A stretch of DNA of 64,000 nucleotides from NCBI GenBank assembly GCA_932521035.1, contig OW051495.1, forward strand, positions 5,952,001-6,016,000, read 5' to 3'. Below, one piece after another: positions 48,141-64,000 of the stretch (the stretch's first letter is position 1; each line of letters opens with the position of its first letter). The translations under genes and the position numbers were made by a program. Origin of the DNA: Oscheius dolichura. Its lineage: Eukaryota; Nematoda; Chromadorea; Rhabditida; Rhabditidae. The notes under the pieces are model-generated. The model was not told the DNA's origin, made no database searches, and saw only the letters and a program-made list of their open reading frames with translations.

Positions 48141-49420
48141 ATCCGAACTACCTGATCAACTCTGGTAACCTCTTCCCTGCCTTGCTCTTCCTCGAACAAC
48201 CTTATTCAGTTGTTGTGGTCCCTCCCGTTCTTTTTCTTAATAACTATCAAATTACTCTCTTGGGTGTCTTCCATCCATGTGTCCCTTTTCCCCTATTCAT
48301 CCGGGTGGATTCCAAATTATCCCTTTGTAATTGGGGAAAAGTTATTTGCTTATGAAGCCACTTTGTCTCCTCGCTGTCTTCTTCTCCCGCTTCCCCATCA
48401 TCTGCCCAATAACTTTTCTTCTCCACAGATCTCCACGACGATGTTCTCGATGAGAGACGGCGACATGTCTGCCCCGACCCGGCTGCTGGGTAAGTCTCCT
48501 CCAGGCGGGAACCATCGGTTACGTCGTGGCTATCAGATGTTCGCCGGCTGGCAACACTTGGCTAATGACCTAAGTTCGTCCGTTGGCCCCGGATGGGTCC
48601 TGCTGTTTGCGATGCGGAGCCCCCTCTCATTTCATCTAATTTGCACATCCGTCCGTACTGCCGACACCTTGCTCCTTCTCATTTTTGTTTCTTTAACCCC
48701 GTCCTCCGGGAGGGGGATGCCCCCGTCAAATTCTATTAGAGGAGTCAGAAATGGGCTATTCATGATCATTTATCACGGCACTCTATCTCCCTATTGGGTT
48801 ATACCCAGACGGCCATGACTCCATTTCAACGATCAGCTCCTCCGGCCGCCGATGATTAGCCCGGACAGAGCCCCGCGTTAGTTGTGGCCAAATCTCATTA
48901 TGAACAAACAAACAGTTGGGGCCTTTCCAATTACACAGCCCGCCGACGACGGAAATGAGGGGTGATAGGCGGCCGGGGCAGATCAACCTCCTCGTCTGGC
49001 CTCGAGGTAATACTCATTTTCTTGGGAGGGGTATCCACTTGGCCTGATGAGGCCCTCCAAAAGACAATCCTCCCCCCGGCTGCCCCATGGCGACAGTCAG
49101 CCGTAAGTTGTCTCGCCTCCGCGTAATTGTATCCTCCTCCGAGAGTGACGAGTTCCTCTTCTAGAGTTGGGTGTTCGGGGGCAGGGAGGAGAGGGGGGAG
49201 AGCTTAGGGGCGAGGCCATTACTGGCACCTGGCCGGGGTGTGTTTGTGGCCATAAAGCCGGGTGGACATTATGGGCGCCGGGAATGTACCCCCCTCAAAA
49301 GACTCCCCGACGGCATTAGAGCCTTTTTGTTGGCGCTATTTTGACAACAATCGGGTGATGGTGGCCGGCTCAATTGCCTTTTCTCCCCTCATCCCGACTC
49401 ATCTGCTAATGCTCTCCGGA

Positions 49421-49431
49421 CTACCGTAATC
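49421..49431 (+). promoter_or_regulatory. CTACCGTAATC motif, site 5
   Basis: Exact 11-base match 75 bp before the NALCN start codon, context GACTACCGTAATCTAATC. It is the copy closest to a coding start. Confidence 0.4.
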
Positions 49432-49505
49432 TAATCGAGTTGGCGCTGTTGCAAATTGGCGGCAAGGGTCAATCCTCTCGGTCACCGGAGGAGGCGCCCG
49501 CCGTC

Positions 49506-56507
<7,002 letters not shown>

Positions 56508-59500
56508 GCAGACGGGTCAGAGAGAGAAACGGGTCAAATAAAGCTTTATTCTATGCTTTGAAGGCCAGCCCCCTATTGAATTCATGGAAGGTGGTTGATC
56601 AGACGGAGACAGCCATCCTCCAGACAGGATCCCCTCCTCCCTCCGGAAATGCTTTACAAAACCCCTCGTTTGAATGTCTGCTGCTCCCTCGAGCTGCGAC
56701 GTTTGCTCAGCCGCTACACTTTTTGTACGGGCGCACGGCACGAGGACTAAATTGGGAGCCCCTTTTCTTCTCCTTGGACTGGAAAAGTGTAAAAAGTAGA
56801 AGCCGGTGGATCTTCCCCATGTCTATTGAGGAATGTCTCACATTGCCGGTGTTCCCCCTGGTGAATCGACGGTAATTGCCTCTCTCTCTCTCTGCCCCAT
56901 TTCCTCCCCTCGGCTGATCCTCCCTTGGTCCCGGACCGAGTCGAATATTTGGTAAACTACTGTCTTGATAACGTTCCCGCAAACCGGTCAACCAACGCGT
57001 GAATTCCGCGGGGAGTGACTCAGCCCCTGTCTGAGTCCTTTTGTGACGAGCTCACTGACGCCCTGATCGCTTTCACTTGAAGCTATTCTCCACGTACACG
57101 TACTTAGACCTGTCCGCTCCATCTTGTCCTCCTGCCTCCCACTACAGTACCCACAGTAGATAGACAAAAGATAGAAGATTCTCCCTTATTTCCCCTCCCC
57201 CCTAGCTATACAACCCCTCGAGATTTTATGAGCAGTAGCCATTCCCCCAGTTTTCAATTTCCTCGCTTATTTCCTCTCCCTGAGGAATGTAATTTCTGTG
57301 TTTTTCAGCTGCAGCCTCCTCGCTGAACTGCCCCTATCTGCCCGCCTGCGTGAACATTTTCCAGCCAAACAAATTTATTTCTTCGGGTGATGTCAACTTT
57401 TCGGGAAAGTACAGCCATCGTTTTTGAATACAACTTGGCGGACAATGGGAAAGTGTTCGGTGGCCACCCCAGGGGAGACTGTCCGTTGGGGGGAACTCCT
57501 TCAATCAACTGCTGGCCATTGTCCTACCGCGGCATTCTCGAGCCACGAACTTTCGTGGCTTCCAAACACTTATTGCCGCCAACTCATCGGCAAGCTATGG
57601 CATGCCCTCCTCCCCCAGATTCCCTGTTGTTGACCACCTCCGTGTGCTCCTTGTTTTCCCCGTTCACAGTTCATCATCCCCTGCTCTGCTGGCTGCCCTG
57701 GCACCGGCCTCTAATCCTCGTGCTCCCTCCTCCTCTAATCTAATGATTCCCTTAACTTCCTTGGCCCATCGAGTTTGCCAAGCGCATTACTTTTTTCTAT
57801 TCTGACGTGAGCCTTCCGTGACCGGCTCGTCCCCGTGCCCGACTGTCCATGGGGCACCCCCGGCTGTTCCCCGACTAATCCGTTGTTTTGCTTTGAATGT
57901 CAAGTCCGAATTAAAAAAGTTTTGTCTGAGAAAGTGTCAGTGATCAGTGTGGCTTGCCAGTTTCGCGGCACGCGGTGCACTTGGCCCGGGGAGGAACCGG
58001 TCTCCCCTTCGAATCTTTCCTCGTCATGTTTTCCTTCTCTACCTATAGCCTCCTTCGCCTTCCCTTTCAATCCAATTGGATTTTCTTTTTCTCGGGAAAA
58101 GGGCCATTGTCGTCGACTCCTCGGGCTATTAGCGATCCGCCAGGGGGCTTTGGCAACTTCCGCATGCCAAATGGCTGGTTTTTTGGGGAGGAGGAGTAGG
58201 CAATCTGCCCGTTCTCGTTCTCTTTAGTAATTACACTTTAAATTGTACTGGATACAGTAGGAGGGGTCTCGGCGAGATTGGCAGTGTCGGCCACCGGCTC
58301 TCCTCCATAGGAACGAGATTAGCAGATGTTTGCAGCGGGGATTAATGCGGAATTGGAAATCAACCCGGGCGCCCATATCTCATCCTGTTGCATGTGGCCC
58401 TCGGCCCTCTTGAGGCAGCTGTTCTTTGCCTCTTTCCCCGGATAACCCCCTCCGATACAAATCGAGGTGTCCTCCCCCGGCATTCCTCTCAAAAAGGACA
58501 ATAGCCTCGGCCATCTCGACTTCCGTTGCGTCCTTTACGACTTGGTCCTATCTCTTTCTACCCAGCCGCGTGATTGCTTGCGTGACCCTCGCCAGAAGAC
58601 AATGACGAACCCCCGAACACGTTCCACTGTAAAGGGAGACGCCGGGAACGTCGACAAGTACTGCTAGTCCCCCTTTTTATTCGCGTCGGCGGCACCCCGA
58701 GGGGAAAACACTGTGGGTAGGTGCAGCTGTCCAAACGGGGACTGCGCTTTTGTCTCTTCATCACATTTTTGTATAGGATCTGTTGTTTTTGGGAAGAAGA
58801 AAGGAAGCCTGCAACGGGAAAGGGAAAAGTCCCTCTGACACGAAAGTTGATCCGGTTTGTCTGATGATATCCTTCTCCTGGCTCCTCTACCTTTCGTCGA
58901 CGAAACGGCCGCCGCCCGGCCCCTCGAGTACTCGCCCCCAGGTGGTTATCCCCTTCTAATTATATGCCCCTCTCCCCCCAGCTGCTTTTTCCCCTCCTCC
59001 TCCAAAGGTATCCAATATTGGGACATCTGCATGTTTTGTCCTCGCCCCCGCCATATTGGCCAATGATTTTCAATGGATTCCGCCGCATGACAACTGCTAC
59101 CGTAACGGGGGACACCCGGGGGAAAACAGCCGGCACGTGGAACAATATTTTGGAATTCTAATCAGCGAGGCTCTTTTCCCTTCGAGACCGCCTAATCTGC
59201 GCATTTCCCCTTCCCTGACATCATTTTCATTGCGTCAATTCGTCTGTTTTCGACCTTATCTCCTCCCCGGGCCCTGCCATCGAAAGTAGGTCGGAGACTT
59301 CTGTCCGGAGAGGCAAAAACGCGTCGCGGAATGTGAACCTTCACGCGTCGGGAAAGCCAGCCGGTCGTCGACGAAGAAAGCGTTTAAAAATTTCCGAGTG
59401 CCTCGCAGCGGGAAGGGGGACTGCCATAATCGGGAGGGAGGGCAAACAGCGGATGAGGAAGTGGCCATCCATGAGCCGGCCCGGTCCCTCCGATTCCACT

Positions 59501-62500
59501 GGGCCCCCTCGAAAAAGTCTGTTTACCCGGGTTTTCCGGGAATAAGTAGCTTGACCCCATTAACATAATCCATTTCCACTCGTCTCGCTGGCTGTCGTTT
59601 CGAGACCTCAACTGCCAAAGTTGGGCAAACACCGCCCGAGGCAGACACCAGTTCCCTTTGTTTTTCTAAGACCCGCGCTGCTCCGTTTCCCTTGAACTTT
59701 CGGGCCTCCTCCCCCTCCCCCTTGCCTCTGATGGGATCTATTACAAAAGCACAGGGAAATATTCTTTCCGAGACCCGTGCGTGTGTGATTTACGGGCCCC
59801 CAGCAGGCGAAACCGGCTTCACGGTGTCTGCAGAACGGGATATCCCCCGACGTTCGCGTGTGAAACCAACAGTCGAGGTAAAAGAAACTGCAGTACTGTC
59901 AACAGCCCCCCTCCCCCTCCTTCTTTCCATTTGGGCTCCTCTCTTCTTTTATTTGCCGGCTGCAACACCCAATCCCCCTGAATAGCCCCGACGTCACTCC
60001 TCCTCCTATCCATATCCTCCTCCTCCTGCTATTCTGTCCCATAATGAGATGACACCGCCGAGATCACCTCTCGTCGAGGTCACCCTGCTCCGGGGGGTAT
60101 CCCGTTCGTTTTTGATCCCTAGTGGCGCGGGAATTCAAATCGGCCGACTCCCCTCATGGCCGACTGTCCTCCCCTGCTCTCCCCTGTCCTCCCCTCATGG
60201 CCCCAGTTGTTTCCTTCCGAATGTGTCATGTCTTCTCCTCACGCAGCTGCTCCCCTCCGATCAAAACAGAGTGTACTCTCTCTCTCGTCTCTCTTGTTGA
60301 TGCCCCCGTCCATTCTCTACTATTTTCCATCTTGATCTTCGTCTCTCCCGAGCTTACTCATCGCCAATTCTTGCTCTCTTCCTATGAAAGGATTAAATGA
60401 TCCGCGAAGATGCTCCTCTCGCTTGTCACTGATTAGCCGCAGTCATCAGGTTTTCACTTCGAGAAGGAACAGAGAGTTCCCCCGTCTTGGGAAGCAGACA
60501 TTTTCCTGTGCAACGGGGAACCAGCCGGCTCGCGGAGCGCGGAGAATGTCTGTTGCGTCACAGAGCGCAGCCAGTTCGGGGCAGATCGTCTCCCACTGCC
60601 ACACATGTTTTGCTTTGGCCGGCCGTTCGCCAGGTCCGTAGCGGATCGGGTTCACTTCTCCTCAAGGGGGACAGATTGGCCTTATCGCATCGATATACAC
60701 AGACACATATACGGCTATCTCTTCCTGGAGACTGACACCATTCTCTCCGGAGGAGATGGACAGTCGGCCGACAGGAGACAGGGGCGGATTAGCCGGAGAA
60801 GTATTGTATCCCTCCTGTGGTCCCGTAGCGATCCTCCTCGTCTCGTTTAAAAGAGCACTTTTTGCTCTGTTGACAGTCATCGTTTGACGTAGAATAGGGG
60901 GGATATTCTAGGGAGGATTATCAGTTGATCCCTCTGTTCTCCTCCTCCTGCTCCCCGTTCCTCTCCAGGTGCCTCGGGATTAGTAGATAATTTCTCAGAT
61001 TGATCGACTTCGACTGGATATACTCTCAAAAACATCACACATGAGCCGGCGTCATCTGCTGCGCCATCAAGCCTGATCCCCTCTCAAAACTTTACTCCGA
61101 GCGGGGGTGGGGCCCGCCTTATAAGAGACAAAAAATCCCTGCACAGGGGGCGGATGACATAATCCAATTGGGACCCTTTTGGGGAGGACGGAAATAACCC
61201 GTCTTGTTGCGCAAGAGGCCAGATTTATTACCCGAAATACTTGTGTCTCTATTTCACGGTGGGGCCACTCGTCTCCTCCATCCTCCCTGGCCTGCCTCGA
61301 GTAGATCGGCTCGTCCATTTTGTCCACCTAGCAGGCGATGAGTTCTCTCCTCTCTATCAGTGGCACGTCCCTCCCGTCTCGTTCCGCAGGTGTCTTTTCT
61401 CGGTCACATGTCAAGAGTGCGCTGTTTGCTCTGTGGACTGGAAATGCATGGCCGGCCGCGTTTCATAACAGCGAGAGCACCGCGACGACGACGGCGATGG
61501 AGAGGAGCATCGGCCATTTGGGGAGAGAGATGGTAGAGGAGGAGGAAGTGACGGTAGCCAGCGGTTCCACTTGGGCACGTAGTCGTCTTTTTTGGAGGAA
61601 GAGATACGGTAGAGAGACGAGGCAATTAAACCGTCGGTCTCGCGTGAGCACTTGTTCAAATTGCAATTAGGCGCCAAATCGCGTATCATCCGCCGTCGCT
61701 ACAGTAGCCCGAATGGAATAATCACGACGAGATGAGGCCTACCCGTTGGGTTGAGTTTGCTTCTCGCCTGTTGTTCGAAGTTTGACAAACATTCGGCTGC
61801 GTTCCTCCTGCCTCCCCTGATTCCCCTTTACTGTTGACTTTCCGTCTCCTTCCTATCATTCTCCCCGATTGATCCGACTCCCTCCTGTTTTTCCCGTTTG
61901 TTTTGTTTTTGAAATGTCTCGTCCTCTCTCCATTTCAGGCCCTGCCCTCTGCCCTCATCAGCCATTCCGGAGGCCTTTGCCCTCTCGAAATCCTCGCCGA
62001 GGACGGGTTGCACGGGTTGTTAGTCACAGTATTTACATAGTACTAGGAGCCTCCCGGCAGGACCACGTTTGAAAGAGGTCATTCGGCGGGAGGGAGGGGG
62101 CGCCCCTCCTCCTCACCTGGGGGACGGGTTCCGGGGGGCTAATCCTTCCCAGAAAATCCACTATCAGTGTGGCAATTAAAGTGACAGCCGAATGATGGAC
62201 TGTCCGATCAGATCCTGGTGCCTGGCGGCAGACGGGAAACAGCCGAAAGATGTTAGAGACGCAGCGGGGGCTGTCGCTCCACGCACCGGCCGACCACTTT
62301 TCTTTCTGCCACAGTCACCTCCTCCATTATATTCATATCATCCGGGCCCCCCTCAGTCATCCTCTGGGGGTATCCACCCCCCCGGCGCCCCTCCTCGGAT
62401 AGACAGCCCGGGATGGTCTCCCCCTCGCTTTCTCAAATCTCGCCCATAATCCCCGCGTTTTCCCACCGTGTCCGACCGTTGGCAAATCCCTTGCACTCTT

Positions 62501-63357
62501 CCCTCAGAGAGCCATAAACCGTTCCCTTTTCTGGTTTGGCCTGGCCTGGCCCCCTCTGGAGCCGCGAACACCTCTCCGGCGTCTCCAATTTCTCCCCATT
62601 CTTCGTCTTTTGACCCCCATTAGCCCCCGATTGATTCCAGGCCACTTTGCGTCCTTTTTTTGTTGGCTCTGCCCAATTTCCCAGGTGTTGTAACCGGCGG
62701 TTCTTTCTAGATGTCAGTCGGCTATTTTCTCGGGAATTCCGTCGCCTCCATCCCAATGCGATTAGCCCCTATTAGGTTATGCCCCTTTATTGGCCGTTCA
62801 CGTGAAATTACTCGGTTCTTTGCTATCAAAACTGAGAACTCCCAAAATAATACACAGCCAGCCAGTAAAGATGGATGCCTTTCGTTTTTCCATCGAAAGA
62901 CACGTTTGCCCATTTCCCGTCGATCACGCAAGTTCCTCTCTCTCCCTGAAATAGCAATTGTCATCCTTTCCTCGTTTTTGTCTCTTTCTCTTGGGACATT
63001 TCCTGTCCATATTATTCGCGCTCAAGTCTCTTATAAAATTGGTAAAAGCGAAATTACGCGAGTCGGCCACCAACTGATGTCCGACCTGCTTTTGTTATTT
63101 GAGCTTGGCGTCTTTCTAGAAGTGCTTTAGTCCTGAAAACATTAAAAAAATTTAAGCTCTGCTCATAAAAATAATGACAGTTGGCCTCATCACAAAGATC
63201 TCCATCCGCCTTATCTTCTCCATTTTTCCTTGCCCCAAGTCCGTCCTGATAAGCTTATCTGCCCTTTTTTTCAGGGTGGCTACTGACCATGCTTCAGCCT
63301 TTCGAGTCTTTTTATGTACTCTTTGGTATTTTGCTCTTCATCCTTTAGTCATTTGCT
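56508..63357. other. 6.8-kb gene-poor region downstream of NALCN
   Basis: After the NALCN polyadenylation signal no recognisable gene is seen on either strand for about 6.8 kb. Frames are short, GC-driven and do not splice into a family. Only a possible terminal exon at 61463-61592 on the minus strand stands out. CTACCGTAAC occurs near 59097 and CTACAGTAGCCC near 61699. A distal enhancer region, an RNA gene or long introns of a gene outside the window are possible. Confidence 0.4.
61463..61592 (-). CDS. Possible terminal exon with C-terminal hydrophobic anchor
   Basis: Following a cctccaaaaaag acceptor, the minus strand reads RLRAQVEPLATVTSSSST, then LPKWPMLLSIAVVVAVLSLL and a stop. A Ser/Thr-rich stalk with a hydrophobic C-terminus is what a GPI-anchored or tail-anchored protein would show. 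An AATAAA lies about 235 nt downstream (61224-61229). No upstream exon was found, so this may be chance. Confidence 0.2.
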
Positions 63358-63537
63358 ATGTTTTCCACCGAAATAGTTTACGAATTGTTAGCTAAAATTT
63401 CGCAACCGGAGGTTGAGAAAAGCAGGCAAGTGTCCCGCGTAGATGATGTTTTGTTCTTCATGGAAGCAATAGAAGCAAATGCGTTTATTGAAGGGGCTTA
63501 TTTATTGATATTGGGTCAAATCCTTGCATATTCATAA
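63358..63537 (+). CDS. Short hypothetical ORF, 59 codons
   Basis: MFSTEIVYELLAKISQPEVE, then KSRQVSRVDDVLFFMEAIEA and a hydrophobic end FIEGAYLLILGQILAYS. The composition is protein-like, with an amphipathic helix pattern, and a cctttag acceptor lies about ten bases before the ATG. It sits in AT-rich DNA at the end of the window. It could be a complete small protein or the first exon of a gene running beyond the window. Family not recognised. Confidence 0.3.
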   Translation: MFSTEIVYELLAKISQPEVEKSRQVSRVDDVLFFMEAIEANAFIEGAYLLILGQILAYS

Positions 63538-64000
63538 TATTTTAGGTTTTTATCAGCCTCTTGAGGTATAGTCATGTTGTCGGTCGTTCGATCAAATAAC
63601 TTACTTTACATGAAATATCCTAAATTAGCATCTTGAGTGATAAAGAGACGTAAGATAACGAAGGAAATTACTGTAGGGGGTGGATAAGTTATAAGTATAT
63701 ATATTTTTAGTCTATGCAAACTAACCCTCCGAAAACCATTTGGAAAACACTCGACCGCATGATATCCTGTTTTGTACTACGCAATACTTTCATGGACAGT
63801 CCTTGTTTTCATTATTTTGACATGTAACCTGCCAAATAATCGCAGGGACGGTACTGTTTCGTATAGGTTCTTCCAGAGAACTAGCGGAACTCTTTGCGGT
63901 TCATTGTGAGGCGGCACACCTAACGAAAACAATTTTTCTCGTGTTCAATTTTCGTTTCCAGTAGTATGCTTTAGTAACTAAATGTTTCACATTTATGCTT

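Larger units (their letters stand above)
47233..49505. other. Interval between DM gene and NALCN gene
   Basis: No supported coding sequence. It contains a (GA)n microsatellite at 48122-48140 and a CTACCGTAATC site at 49421-49431, 75 bp before the NALCN start codon. The right half is presumably the NALCN promoter. Confidence 0.45.

Overview
This window looks like nuclear DNA of a nematode. Most genes have many short introns, typically 33 to 50 nt and GT-AG. Several start codons sit a few bases after a pyrimidine-CAG acceptor, as expected for spliced-leader trans-splicing, and AATAAA signals follow many stop codons. The gene families also point to a nematode, most likely chromadorean: three tandem DUF19 (T20D4.11-like) secreted proteins, an OAC/NRF-6-type acyltransferase, an NTF2-like secreted protein, a DM-domain factor, an NCA/NALCN channel and a DPY-21/RSBN1-like protein. 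The species cannot be named from the sequence. All gene models here were spliced by eye, so terminal exons and any exon without a family alignment are approximate.

Layout. 1-1338 (-) is the 5' part of an SLC23 nucleobase/ascorbate-type transporter. 1744-2084 (+) encodes a small membrane protein. 2532-5178 (-) is an OAC acyltransferase with two apparent lesions. 6717-10334 (+) is a second SLC23 paralogue; its 1.5-kb intron holds an antisense intronless BAR-like gene and a composite repeat (tRNA-like segment, purine tract, hairpin). 10335-14568 has no recognisable gene but carries GATA sites and a recurring CTACCGTAATC motif. 14569-17171 (+) is a two-finger GATA factor. 18362-18674 (-) is a candidate neuropeptide precursor. 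19795-20837 (-) is a SET/TAF-I chaperone with one apparent frameshift. 21891-28130 (+) is an RSBN1/DPY-21-type histone demethylase with a long proline-rich repeat region. 28501-29068 (-) is an NTF2-like protein. 29357-30438 is a non-autonomous hAT-type element with 8-bp target duplications. 30788-34212 (+) holds three DUF19 genes. 34322-35767 (-) is cyclin D. 36191-37717 (+) is an unrecognised coiled-coil protein. 38233-38975 (+) is a nucleoredoxin-like protein. 39190-44787 holds a small ORF and unassigned coding-like fragments. 44788-47232 (+) is a DM-domain factor.  49506-56507 (+) is an NCA/NALCN channel with its EEKE filter intact. 56508-64000 holds no convincing gene apart from a short ORF at 63358.

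The genes are not one pathway. Regulatory genes (GATA, DM, cyclin D, SET, DPY-21-like) alternate with membrane and secreted proteins. The large gene-poor intervals lie next to the GATA, DM and NALCN genes, and these are where the repeated short motifs occur. Base composition alternates between GC-rich blocks and AT-rich blocks (about 19.6-21 kb, 34-39.5 kb and the last kilobase).
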